Shown: positions 17,222-25,150, counted from the stretch's first letter. The stretch is DNA of 64,000 nucleotides from Metabacillus rhizolycopersici (GCF_020075705.1 NZ_JAIQUM010000010.1:1-64000); one strand, 5' to 3'. Translations and numbers: made by a program. Notes: generated by a model not told the origin, from the sequence alone.

Positions 17222-18439
17222 ATGTATGATTTTGCTATCGTTGGAGGAGGAATTGTCGGTTTATCAACAGGAATGGCTATTTACCAACGTTTTCCTAATG
17301 CGAAAGTAGTTGTAATTGAAAAGGAACCTGTCGTCGCAGAGCATCAAACAGGTCATAACAGTGGGGTTATTCATTCCGGTATTTATTACAAACCGGGTAG
17401 TTTTAAAGCTCGTTTTGCTCGTCAAGGAAGTAAGTCGATGACAGAATTTTGTCAAACACATGGAATTGATCATGACATTTGTGGAAAAGTGATTGTCGCA
17501 ACAAAGCAGGAGGAACTACCGCTTTTAGACAATTTATATACAAGAGGTCTACAAAATAAACTCGACATTCAAAAAATAGGTCGAGATGAATTAAAGGAAA
17601 TTGAACCTCATGTCAAAGGTCTAGGTGCAATCCGCGTTCCACAGGCAGGGATTGTAAATTATCGACAAGTAAGTGAGAAGTTTGCTAGCATAATAGAAGA
17701 AAACGGTGGAGAGATTAAGTTAAATACAAAGGTAGAGAAAATTATGGAAGAGTCTGATCAAGTAACAATCGAGACGAACCGTAATACGATCAAAGCACGA
17801 TTGGTGATTAATTGCGCTGGTCTGCATAGTGATCGTGTTGCTGCAGCAGCTGGGTATAAAACAGACATGAAGATTTTCCCATTTAGAGGAGAATATTATA
17901 AATTGAAGCCTGAAAAACGCTATCTTGTTAAACATTTAATCTATCCTGTACCAAATCCTAAATTCCCATTTTTAGGTGTTCATTTTACTCGTATGATTAG
18001 TGGGGAAGTCGATGCCGGTCCAAATGCTGTGCTTAGTTTTAAACGGGAGGGTTATAAAAAAACGGACTTCAATGCGAAAGATTTAGCCGAAGCGTTAAGT
18101 TATAGCGGTCTCTGGAAAATGGCAGGTAAATTTATGAAAGAAGGAATGGATGAATACGTTCGCTCTTTTAGTAAAAAGCAATTTACAAAAAGCCTTCAGG
18201 AATTAATTCCTGAAATTCAATCCGATGATTTAATTCCAGCTCCAGCAGGAGTCCGGGCACAGGCAATCAAAAACGATGGAAATATGGTAGATGACTTCCA
18301 CATTATCATGGGAAAACGCACGATACATGTATGTAATGCCCCTTCACCTGCTGCAACAGCCTCGATTGAAATTGGCAAAGAAGTCGTGAATCGAATACCA
18401 GAACAGGCAAACTTACAGGAAAAGGAATTAACTTTTTAA
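17222..18439 (+). CDS. lhgO: L-2-hydroxyglutarate oxidase
   Basis: A 405-residue FAD protein of the L-2-hydroxyglutarate oxidase/dehydrogenase family. The N-terminal FAD motif is VGGGIVGLSTG, followed by the signature HNSGVIHSGIYYKPGS and the C-terminal PAPAGVRAQA and NAPSPAATAS. LhgO oxidises L-2-hydroxyglutarate to 2-oxoglutarate and gives electrons to the quinone pool. The frame opens at a GTG (17189) inside the hairpin, but GGGAGG precedes the ATG at 17222, which I take as start. Pairing with csiD three genes on reproduces the known glutarate hydroxylation pathway of enterobacteria and Pseudomonas. Confidence 0.93.
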   Translation: MYDFAIVGGGIVGLSTGMAIYQRFPNAKVVVIEKEPVVAEHQTGHNSGVIHSGIYYKPGSFKARFARQGSKSMTEFCQTHGIDHDICGKVIVATKQEELPLLDNLYTRGLQNKLDIQKIGRDELKEIEPHVKGLGAIRVPQAGIVNYRQVSEKFASIIEENGGEIKLNTKVEKIMEESDQVTIETNRNTIKARLVINCAGLHSDRVAAAAGYKTDMKIFPFRGEYYKLKPEKRYLVKHLIYPVPNPKFPFLGVHFTRMISGEVDAGPNAVLSFKREGYKKTDFNAKDLAEALSYSGLWKMAGKFMKEGMDEYVRSFSKKQFTKSLQELIPEIQSDDLIPAPAGVRAQAIKNDGNMVDDFHIIMGKRTIHVCNAPSPAATASIEIGKEVVNRIPEQANLQEKELTF

Positions 18440-18465
18440 TTTATTTTCGGGGAGGTCGCTTATTT

Positions 18466-18804
18466 ATGATGAATGGAAAAACGATTTTCATTGCAGGTCA
18501 TGCTCGTCTTCCACAAGGAATGGCCGCAAAAAGTGTATTTGAAACATTAACGATTACAGCAGAGGTTGATGTGAAATATGGCGTAATACTAGAGGCTTCC
18601 GCCACATTGGCGACTGAACATGGGCGTGAATTTATTGAGCGTCTATTAAAGGGAACTAGTTTAATAGATGGAATTGATGATGCAATTGATGCGATTCAAA
18701 CGTATTACAGAGGAAAGGCAACGAACGCTCTGACTGCTGCATTAAAGGATCTCCACCTCCATTTTCAGCAAATTAAGTTTGAAGAAATACCACAGAAATC
18801 ATAA
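18466..18804 (+). CDS. DUF3870 domain protein
   Basis: A 112-residue protein beginning GKTIFIAGHARLPQGMAAK, which I recognise as the DUF3870 family of Firmicutes. It is small and soluble-looking, with no membrane segment or cofactor motif. The start has GGGGAGG upstream; ATG 18469 is also possible. It lies 26 bases after lhgO and before the csiD promoter, so it is probably co-transcribed with lhgO. Function unknown; the HARLPQG stretch could bind a ligand. Confidence 0.75.
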   Translation: MMNGKTIFIAGHARLPQGMAAKSVFETLTITAEVDVKYGVILEASATLATEHGREFIERLLKGTSLIDGIDDAIDAIQTYYRGKATNALTAALKDLHLHFQQIKFEEIPQKS

Positions 18805-18854
18805 CCATTATCAAGAGATTATACGAAATTTATTTTTATAATATTCAAAATATA

Positions 18855-18883
18855 TTGACATTTATCTCGACATATAGTATATT
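18855..18883 (+). promoter_or_regulatory. SigA-type promoter of csiD
   Basis: TTGACA (18855-18860), a 17-base spacer and TATATT (18878-18883). It precedes a leader of about 250 bases before the csiD start. Confidence 0.75.
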
Positions 18884-18889
18884 TAAATT

Positions 18890-19095
18890 AGTTAATATAA
18901 ACCTTATGTTCACCTTCTGAAAAATGCCTTTTCAAAATCGTGAACAATCTATTAATAATTGGAAACGGGAAACGTAAATATGAAATGAACTGCGTATTCG
19001 CTGTGACTCTATTTGCCTAGAGCGGTGAAGTGAATATAAGCCAGTTGTACAGGAAATCTCCTATTTTATTAGGGGTCTTGTACGACTGGCTTTTT
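18890..19095 (+). ncRNA. Structured csiD leader, candidate riboswitch/attenuator
   Basis: Three successive hairpins follow the promoter. The first pairs GTTCAC (18908-18913) with GTGAAC (18940-18945), with inner GAAAA/TTTTC. The second pairs ATTCGC (18996-19001) with GTGAAT (19030-19035) and CTCTA (19007-19011) with TAGAG (19018-19022) around internal loops. The third is an intrinsic terminator (19040-19095). Promoter, folded domain, terminator and then gene is the layout of transcriptionally acting riboswitches or protein-dependent attenuators. I do not recognise a known class. A ligand such as glutarate or 2-oxoglutarate is speculation. Confidence 0.5.
19040..19095 (+). terminator. Intrinsic terminator in the csiD leader
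   Basis: GCCAGTTGTACA (19040-19051) pairs with TGTACGACTGGC (19079-19090) with one G-T wobble, and five T residues follow. It lies 50 bases before the csiD start and downstream of the csiD promoter, hence likely regulatory rather than a plain gene end. Confidence 0.8.
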
Positions 19096-19144
19096 ATATT
19101 TCCTGTTGACAAATTCACCTATCCACAAAAAACAGGAGGAATGA

Positions 19145-20095
19145 ATGATGAGTATTGCAGAAAAGAAGAAAGCGAAATTTGAACAGAAAACAGCAACATA
19201 TGAGGTGAAAATCCATCCACAAACAGCCCGTTTGTATCACATTGAAATTTCAAAAACCGCAATCGCAAAGTTTTTGGAAACGGTAGAACAGGATCATCAA
19301 TCTGTTCAGCACTTAGAATACACTCCATATGCGCGCCATATTGTCGCTTCTTATTTACTGGACCAGGTTGGAGACGAGTTTGGTGAACTGATTCGAAGCA
19401 TTGTTCATGATCGAGAGTCTGGTGGATTTACACTTGGCTTGGAGGGCGTAACTGAAAATACAGACGAATATGTTATTTTTGCAACAGCGATCTCCCACAT
19501 ATTGGGGATTCCTAATCATGATTCCATGTCAGGTAAATATTATGCACGTTTTTCTGTAAAAGATACAGATAGTAGCGACTCTTATCTTCGTCAGGCGTAT
19601 CGATTATTCACACTTCATACAGATGGCACGTTCGTAGATGAACCGACAGACTGGCTGTTGATGATGAAAATGGTTGAACAAAATGCACGCGGCGGTGAGT
19701 CAAGATTATTGCATCTTGATGATTGGAAAGAACTTGATAAGTTTGTCAAACATCCATTAGCAAATCACAAATTTACGTATAAAGCACCAAAAAGTAAAAA
19801 TGTTGATCAAGAAATCGATCGCCTAACATTCTTTAATTACAATAATGAGCCTGGTATTTGTTATATCGATCAATTTGTTAATCCCGAAACCATTGAAGAA
19901 GCAAAATATCTTCGTGACCTTTCCAATTCAATGGAAAACGACGAAAGCGTAATCGAACTTGAACTTCCGATAGGAGATCTAGTTGTCGTGAATAATATTT
20001 TTTGGCTACACGGACGAGCTGCTTTTGAAAAGAATCCAAACTTAAATCGTGAATTGCTACGTCAGCGCGGTCGCTTTAGCCAAAATGTTCAATAA
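19145..20095 (+). CDS. csiD: Glutarate hydroxylase (Fe(II)/2-oxoglutarate-dependent, CsiD/GlaH)
   Basis: A 316-residue CsiD-family dioxygenase. The iron triad is visible as His158-x-Asp160 (LHTDGTF) and His289 (WLHGRAAF); Arg residues for 2-oxoglutarate follow (RELLRQRGRF). Length agrees with Escherichia coli CsiD (about 325). It hydroxylates glutarate to L-2-hydroxyglutarate, consuming 2-oxoglutarate and oxygen and releasing succinate and CO2. LhgO upstream completes the path. AGGAGGA precedes ATG 19145; ATG 19148 is equally spaced. Regulation appears to act on the leader terminator. In other bacteria this pathway drains lysine-derived glutarate; here it adjoins ring degradation. Confidence 0.93.
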   Translation: MMSIAEKKKAKFEQKTATYEVKIHPQTARLYHIEISKTAIAKFLETVEQDHQSVQHLEYTPYARHIVASYLLDQVGDEFGELIRSIVHDRESGGFTLGLEGVTENTDEYVIFATAISHILGIPNHDSMSGKYYARFSVKDTDSSDSYLRQAYRLFTLHTDGTFVDEPTDWLLMMKMVEQNARGGESRLLHLDDWKELDKFVKHPLANHKFTYKAPKSKNVDQEIDRLTFFNYNNEPGICYIDQFVNPETIEEAKYLRDLSNSMENDESVIELELPIGDLVVVNNIFWLHGRAAFEKNPNLNRELLRQRGRFSQNVQ

Positions 20096-20130
20096 GTTAA
20101 CGCTTTGAGAAATTAATAAAAACATTGAGG

Positions 20131-20160
20131 AACCTCACTTTTTAAGAAAGTGGGGTTTTT
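20131..20160 (+). terminator. Terminator after csiD
   Basis: AACCTCACTTT (20131-20141) and AAAGTGGGGTT (20147-20157) pair, followed by a T-run. It closes the catabolic cluster. Confidence 0.85.
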
Positions 20161-20250
20161 AATCTTTTCTAGGTGCTTTATGTTATCAAAGAAGCAAGAA
20201 AAAGAAGGTGAAGTGATAACAGGATGACGAAATATATCGAGTGAGTTACT

Positions 20251-20481
20251 TTAGGACTTTACGTAGCGGGTTCTAATATGACGGGTTTTGGCGCCTGATG
20301 AAACAACGGCTTCTGTCTTTTCCACAAATGAAACAAAAAATGAAGGAAAGATACTAAATATTGCAAGTAGTGTAGCATCCAAACCAAAGAGTTTCTCTGC
20401 AAAAATAGCAAAGTATGTTGCAAGAAGGTAATAAATTTGTACGAGTGTAGTAGAAAAGAGACGATTACATCTTGATACCAT
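20251..20481 (-). CDS. Small putative membrane protein, doubtful
   Basis: A 76-residue frame with two hydrophobic stretches (about residues 14-30 and 34-53), starting two bases after the stop of the gene upstream, which would allow coupling. Its tail (KTEAVVSSGAK) lies on the repeat core also found at 47750. The C-terminus may therefore be repeat-derived, and the gene may be a fragment of a longer membrane protein. No family recognised. Confidence 0.35.
   Translation of the reverse strand: MVSRCNRLFSTTLVQIYYLLATYFAIFAEKLFGLDATLLAIFSIFPSFFVSFVEKTEAVVSSGAKTRHIRTRYVKS
20262..20332. repeat. Partial copy of a dispersed repeat core
   Basis: The stretch GCCTGATGAAACAACGGCTTC here and GCCTGACGAAACAACTGCTTC near 47755-47775 share 19 of 21 bases in the same orientation. 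The second lies in a large inverted repeat, so this is probably a degraded copy of the same element. Confidence 0.45.
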
Positions 20482-20483
20482 TT

Positions 20484-20828
20484 TTATGGTTTATAGGGTT
20501 TATAGATAATAAAGATCAAGTTCCGTTTCAGTGAATGTTTCTCCCAATACTGGTGGAATGCCTCCAATACTTCATTCGCAAATAAGTCGCCTTTTCCTTC
20601 CTGCCTTATAACGCCATAATTCAGCATACTTTGATTAGTTGTATCATTAAGTTGTACATAATTTTCTAAGTCCAACTCAATAAAAAATTGCACTTCAATT
20701 CCTTCCATATTTTTTATGGCTGCGAGATAATTTCCGAATTCTTCTATAAGAACCTCGACCGTCCATCCCTTTTGCTCACTTTCATTTAAAAATTCTTGAT
20801 ACAATCTGATAAAAGTATTTAAATCCAT
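20484..20828 (-). CDS. Hypothetical protein, 114 aa
   Basis: An acidic soluble protein without signal peptide or membrane segments. It starts at ATG 20828 with GGGGAC upstream. I recognise no family. Its size, acidity and location beside SMI1/KNR4 and RraB-like genes are compatible with an immunity-type protein of a polymorphic toxin system, but nothing in the sequence proves this. It opposes csiD beyond the terminator. Confidence 0.55.
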   Translation of the reverse strand: MDLNTFIRLYQEFLNESEQKGWTVEVLIEEFGNYLAAIKNMEGIEVQFFIELDLENYVQLNDTTNQSMLNYGVIRQEGKGDLFANEVLEAFHQYWEKHSLKRNLIFIIYKPYKP

Positions 20829-21294
20829 TTAGTCCCCACACATCCTCTACTGATTGTTGAACATTTTTCAACACCAAAAAATAAATTTAGAATGAAAATG
20901 GTGAAATATTCATTTAGACTTGGATTCTATACTTATTATTGTATGCAACATCATAAACGAAAAGACGCTTTCCATAAACAGGGAGCGGGGATCTTACCGC
21001 ACGGGATAGGAGATAGGAAGGAAGTAGCTAATGGGGTGTGACTCTTTAATAAGAAGGTCTCAAAGGTAAATTTAAAGTAATCAAGAAAATTAAGACTTTT
21101 ATGCATTGGAATGTTCATTTTGGATTTCGTAATTGTTTATTTAGATTGGGAAGGTTTCTACTTAAACAAACAGGTGCTTTTGTGGATTAAAATGAGTCTC
21201 GTTTTGATCGTGTAAGGGGATAGCTGCTTAACTGGAAAAATACTTTTTTAAAAAAACTTGAAACTTTTATCACATTTTGCTTCAGGCAACCTAA
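20829..21294. other. Gene-free stretch
   Basis: No convincing gene. A small dyad TGTTGAA/TTCAACA lies near 20848-20866. The sequence borders IS debris and may itself be decayed. Confidence 0.4.
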
Positions 21295-21507
21295 ATGACA
21301 AAAAGCCTGTATTCCTTTAGTGTCCGAGAACATTCGTATCACTACGATAGTTATGACACAAAATATGAAACACTAAAATATACACGACTAAAGGAATGTA
21401 ACGATTGTCCCTTAGCCAAGGAGGGCCTTTGTCAACAGGCGTACAAAATGAAAATCACAACGAATCTTCGAAAAGATACAGCACCTTATAAATCTGATTA
21501 TCAATAA
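21295..21507 (+). pseudogene. IS1182-type transposase fragment
   Basis: A 70-residue frame with the cysteine pattern C-x2-CPL-x5-LC typical of the central/C-terminal part of IS1182-family DDE transposases. It starts abruptly and ends without the remaining domain, so it is a remnant. Family assignment by pattern only. Confidence 0.5.
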
Positions 21508-21534
21508 AATACTTGAAAAGGATGACGTTTTTTC

Positions 21535-21885
21535 ATGGACCTCTCGCTTTCTGAAGAATTACATCTCTTCTCACAAGAATTACAACTCTTTCTATCTCCA
21601 ATCGTCCTACAAAAAATCGCTGAACAAGTAGGTTTTGTGAAACGATCTAGTAAGTATCAAGCAGACGAACTCATTGCCCTTTGTGTTTGGCTTAGCCAAG
21701 AAGTCGCAAGTACATCGCTTACGCAACTATGTAGTCGGTTAGAGGCTTCCACGGGAGTACTTATCAGCCAAGAAGGACTCAATCAAAGCTTTAATCCAGC
21801 AGCTGTCTCGCCTTCCTCCGAAAAGTCTTTACTTCGCTTCTAACACAGAAACTTTGTGCGACACAATCGCTATCTTCAGAGTTGA
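21535..21885 (+). pseudogene. IS4-family transposase N-terminal remnant
   Basis: It begins MDLSLSEELHLFSQELQLF and continues with KYQADELIALCVWLSQEV, TSLTQLCSRLEASTGV and SQEGLNQ. These are the N-terminal DNA-binding part of an IS4-type transposase. A frameshift occurs near 21830, and similarity to the copy at 62190-62798 continues to about 21885 before it stops. The catalytic domain is missing. Confidence 0.75.
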
Positions 21886-22282
21886 AGAGGAGGAAACTTG
21901 GGAATTTTACTTTGAGTTCTTATATCCTAATAAATATCAACAACAGCATATGGGTAATCGTCAAGTAGTTGATTCATTAGAAGAATCTGGTGATCAATCT
22001 GACATTCCCCGTAAAGTTGAACATTGGTTATACTTTGAAAATAGTAAAATGATGAAACGATTTATAAAAGCAGTAAAGAAAAAGGGCTTTTCCATAGAAG
22101 AGGAATCAAATCAAATGGATGGGGAAGGAAAATATATACTTTCACTTTCCAGAATGGATGCTGTTGATTTCGATTCGATTAATGAAGTAACGGATCTTTT
22201 AGTTGAAATCTCGGAAAAGTACGAAGGTGAATATGATGGTTGGGAAACAGTTGTAATAGAAGGAGAGTTTACGCTCGAATAA
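21854..22282 (+). CDS. RraB-like/DUF695-type protein with IS-derived 5' end
   Basis: A 142-residue acidic frame whose C-terminal half (PRKVEHWLYFENSKMMKRF, KKKGF, YDGWETVV) resembles the RraB (ribonuclease E inhibitor B-like) domain. The first dozen codons belong to the IS4 remnant and the only start is a TTG at 21854, so the native N-terminus was probably lost when the IS decayed. RraB domains in Firmicutes, which lack the RNase E of enterobacteria, often occur as stand-alone proteins near immunity genes. It lies 33 bases before the SMI1/KNR4 gene. Possibly a pseudogene. Confidence 0.6.
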   Translation: MCDTIAIFRVEEEETWEFYFEFLYPNKYQQQHMGNRQVVDSLEESGDQSDIPRKVEHWLYFENSKMMKRFIKAVKKKGFSIEEESNQMDGEGKYILSLSRMDAVDFDSINEVTDLLVEISEKYEGEYDGWETVVIEGEFTLE

Positions 22283-22315
22283 CTCCTCTATCATTTTAAA
22301 AAAGGAAGGTCAATC

Positions 22316-23269
22316 ATGAAGAAGCTAATAAAGTTGCTCCAAACAAGGAAACCAGGAGTGAATGAAATACATATAAAAGCTGCAGAAGAGAAATTAGGTG
22401 CGTTGTTTCCAGAAGAATATAAAGAACTGTTTAAGATGACAAATAACCCTGAGATTGGCGATTGGATTCTCTTTCCTATAAAAGATACCATAAATCTAAA
22501 GAAAACGTGGGATGATGTAGTAAGACAAAACCAGGAACAAAGAGAAGAAGCCTTACTGCACAATTTAATCGCGATAGGTGAGAACGGAACAGGGGATAAA
22601 CTATGCTTTCGGATAAGAAAAAAGTTCATGCAAAGCCAAGTGTATATTTGGGAGCATGAAACAGCCAAAACTAGGGTTGCAGCCTTATCGTTAAAAGAAT
22701 TTATTAAAGATGAAGCTAATGGTGAGTATAAAAATGAAACGATCACTCTGGGGACATTCCAATTGACGACTGACAAGATTATCGTAAGTGACCCCTGCTA
22801 TCCTTACGACGAAGAAGAGACGGAAGATTTGCAGGTTCTTCTTATGCCAGCCAAAAGAGGGGAATGGTCTGTTACAGTTACGTACGATGAGGAAGAGGTT
22901 GTCAATCACCTAGTAGCCTTTTGGGGAAATACGGAGCCTGAAGGAGAATGGACCCGTACAGATCAGGTCATCACGGTCGATTCAGCACAAGCTGGGATTT
23001 TTGATTTCACTTTTTTTAATAATGATGAAAAGATAAATACTGAATTAGAAAATGTATATGATATTGTGATGGATGAAGATGTGTCTAAATACTATGTTGC
23101 ATGCTGCGACGTGGTCGCTTCAGAACAGCAAGGTGGCATCGTGCCGGGTGGTTCGGTAGCGATGTCAGGATATGGCGATGGCCTCTACGAAGTTTATATC
23201 AAACAAGATGTTTCTGGTGAGATTGTTTCAGTCATGATTGATTTCTTGGGAGACGAAGAGGATGAATAA
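22316..23269 (+). CDS. SMI1/KNR4 - DUF4241 fusion protein
   Basis: A 317-residue two-domain protein. Residues 1-130 are an SMI1/KNR4 (SUKH) domain with AEEKLGALFPEEYKELFKMTN and GTGDKLCF. Residues 140-317 look like DUF4241, with DKIIVSDPCYPYD and SGYGDGLYEVYI. SUKH proteins commonly neutralise nuclease or deaminase toxins delivered by contact-dependent systems. No toxin gene is seen nearby, so this could be an orphan immunity protein. Start ATG with AAGGAAGG upstream. Confidence 0.75.
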   Translation: MKKLIKLLQTRKPGVNEIHIKAAEEKLGALFPEEYKELFKMTNNPEIGDWILFPIKDTINLKKTWDDVVRQNQEQREEALLHNLIAIGENGTGDKLCFRIRKKFMQSQVYIWEHETAKTRVAALSLKEFIKDEANGEYKNETITLGTFQLTTDKIIVSDPCYPYDEEETEDLQVLLMPAKRGEWSVTVTYDEEEVVNHLVAFWGNTEPEGEWTRTDQVITVDSAQAGIFDFTFFNNDEKINTELENVYDIVMDEDVSKYYVACCDVVASEQQGGIVPGGSVAMSGYGDGLYEVYIKQDVSGEIVSVMIDFLGDEEDE

Positions 23270-23662
23270 ACGTTAAAGTCAAAAGAAGTTTGTTCCATCA
23301 TTATAAGGAGTACTTGTAAATAAATATTGAAGAAATCGTTATTTTAATTGCTTCCTCTTCAAAATGATATGGGTAAAAAGTTGTAACGAGCCGCTTGAAT
23401 CAAATGTAGCGTGATCGAGCAACTTTACACTTTAAACCTTCAAATATTAAAAATTCATTTTAAAATAAACTCGATCCTGAATGGATGCATTTAGTTGAGT
23501 AAGGCAAATAAAGGGCCGATTCCTTTTTATAGGAAATCGGCTTTTTGGGGTTAATTATTCGCTCAGCGTACAAAATTCTCGAAATGTTGGCGGTACTATC
23601 ATTCTTGTTACCTTTATAGGGGAAATGATTCTTCCTTACATGACCTACGAATAAAACCACCT
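23270..23662. other. Intergenic region
   Basis: No gene is seen apart from the bidirectional terminator at 23515-23547 that separates the convergent neighbours. Confidence 0.5.
23515..23547. terminator. Bidirectional terminator between the SUKH and splB genes
   Basis: GCCGATT-CCT and AGG-AAATCGGC pair around a short loop; T-run on the plus side, A-rich on the other. Confidence 0.75.
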
Positions 23663-24691
23663 TTACGTAAAATATTCTAATTTTGCATGAGGGAAAAATT
23701 TCTCCATATACGTATAAAGGTGATTTTTGATATCTTCTTCTTCGTCTTTTTGATAAATGTATTTTCCAATTCCATATTTCCCCCATTTGTATCTTCTTTT
23801 TTCTTCATCTAATTCTAATTTCGTCATAGGATAGTTTTTTTCGATTACTTTCTTAGCCGGCTTTGTAAAACGGTGCTGAATAAATTCAAATGTTAAGTCT
23901 TTCTTCGCTTCTAGAGGTAACTCTGCATCCAAACGCTCAAACATGTGGTAATATCCATCTTCCCATCCTTCATGAAGATAAATAGGCGCTACAATAAAAC
24001 CAAGTGGATATCCGGCTCTTGCCACTTTTCCTGCCGCCTCAATTCTTTTCGCTAAAGGAGAGGTCCCGGGTTCAAAGTTTTTAATGACGTAATCAGCATT
24101 AACACTAAAGCGAAATCTTGTTTTTCCGTTATGCTTGGCATCAAGTAGGTGGTCAACATGGTGAAATTTCGTAACAAATCTTAATTTTCCATACTGTGAT
24201 TTTCCAAAATGCTCAATTGCATGCTTTAAAGTATGAGTTAAATGATCAATCCCAACAATATCGGATGTACACGATGCCTCAAACCTTGTCATCTCTGGAG
24301 CACGTTCCTCCATGTATTGATCGGCAGCATCGAGAATTTCCTCGACATTGACATATGTGCGGATGTACGGTTTACTTCCCATTGTCGTTTGTAAATAGCA
24401 ATAATGACAATGCCCCATACATCCTGTTGCAAAAGGAATCGCGTACTCTGCTGATGGCTTTGACGTATCAAATTTGAGTGTTTTCCTAATTCCAACCACT
24501 AGAGTAGATTTTGCAACCCGGTATTTTTGAAAGTCATTATCACCAGGAAGATTTCTTATTTGATTGTGGGAAGTGGTGTGCCGAATTTCCACGTCCATCG
24601 TTTTAAATTTCTCATATAGCTCTTGTCCTAACGGATAATCCAATGCACTTGGTTCAAAATATACTAGCTTCGGTGTAAACGGCTTACTCAT
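23663..24691 (-). CDS. splB: Spore photoproduct lyase
   Basis: A 342-residue radical SAM enzyme. The cluster-binding motif CMGHCHYC has Cys91, Cys95 and Cys98, and the conserved Cys141 (FEASCTSD), which takes part in hydrogen transfer, is at the same number as in Bacillus subtilis SplB. It repairs the spore photoproduct thymine dimer in germinating spores. The start overlaps the splA stop by four bases (ATGA), so the two are coupled. Its presence shows that the host forms endospores. Confidence 0.97.
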   Translation of the reverse strand: MSKPFTPKLVYFEPSALDYPLGQELYEKFKTMDVEIRHTTSHNQIRNLPGDNDFQKYRVAKSTLVVGIRKTLKFDTSKPSAEYAIPFATGCMGHCHYCYLQTTMGSKPYIRTYVNVEEILDAADQYMEERAPEMTRFEASCTSDIVGIDHLTHTLKHAIEHFGKSQYGKLRFVTKFHHVDHLLDAKHNGKTRFRFSVNADYVIKNFEPGTSPLAKRIEAAGKVARAGYPLGFIVAPIYLHEGWEDGYYHMFERLDAELPLEAKKDLTFEFIQHRFTKPAKKVIEKNYPMTKLELDEEKRRYKWGKYGIGKYIYQKDEEEDIKNHLYTYMEKFFPHAKLEYFT

Positions 24692-24951
24692 TCCAAGGTC
24701 CCCTCTGAATCATTTCCATAATAATAATGATAAGCTTGCTCAGCCTCTTCTTCAGTTGAATAGATAGCCATCTCACTTGATAGCGGATAATAAGTTTCAT
24801 ATAAAAATAAAGCTAATTCATTCGAATTCTCAGGGTTATTTACAACAGCTGCTGCCTGTATGTTTGCTACATCTTGAGCATGTGGATTTCGATAAAAAAT
24901 ATAAACGATATCTCCAGCATGATATTCTCGGTTTTCGTTATAAAGTTCCAT
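24688..24951 (-). CDS. splA: Spore photoproduct lyase operon regulator SplA
   Basis: An 87-residue protein beginning MELYNENREYHAGDIVYI, the SplA/TRAP-like regulator encoded before splB. An in-frame ATG at 24972 exists, but AGAAGGTG lies ahead of ATG 24951, and a sigma-G-like -10 overlaps the upstream ATG, so I take 24951. It controls splAB expression. Confidence 0.85.
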   Translation of the reverse strand: MELYNENREYHAGDIVYIFYRNPHAQDVANIQAAAVVNNPENSNELALFLYETYYPLSSEMAIYSTEEEAEQAYHYYYGNDSEGTLE

Positions 24952-24965
24952 TTCATCACCTTCTA

Positions 24966-24997
24966 ATTTCATGAAATTTCCTAAAATATGTTATTCA
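24966..24997 (-). promoter_or_regulatory. Possible sigma-G promoter of splAB
   Basis: On the minus strand TGAATA (24997-24992), 18 bases and CATGAAAT (24973-24966) partly match the sigma-G pattern TGAATA / CATnnTA. splAB is forespore-expressed from sigma-G in Bacillus subtilis. Confidence 0.4.
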
Positions 24998-25150
24998 TTA
25001 TTAAAATTTTGCCTTTAGTACGTAAAATTATGTTTTCTTGATTATGGAAAAGGTTTGAACAAAGGTAACAAATTTATTTTTTAAAACAATAATATTTAGC
25101 TCATACTAAATTGTGATGTTCAAAATAAGTGAATTGGAGTTGATTATATT

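Noticed and set aside
19105..19110. A second TTGACA close to csiD as promoter
   Set aside because: No acceptable -10 follows at 16-18 bases; the 18855-18883 pair is far better.
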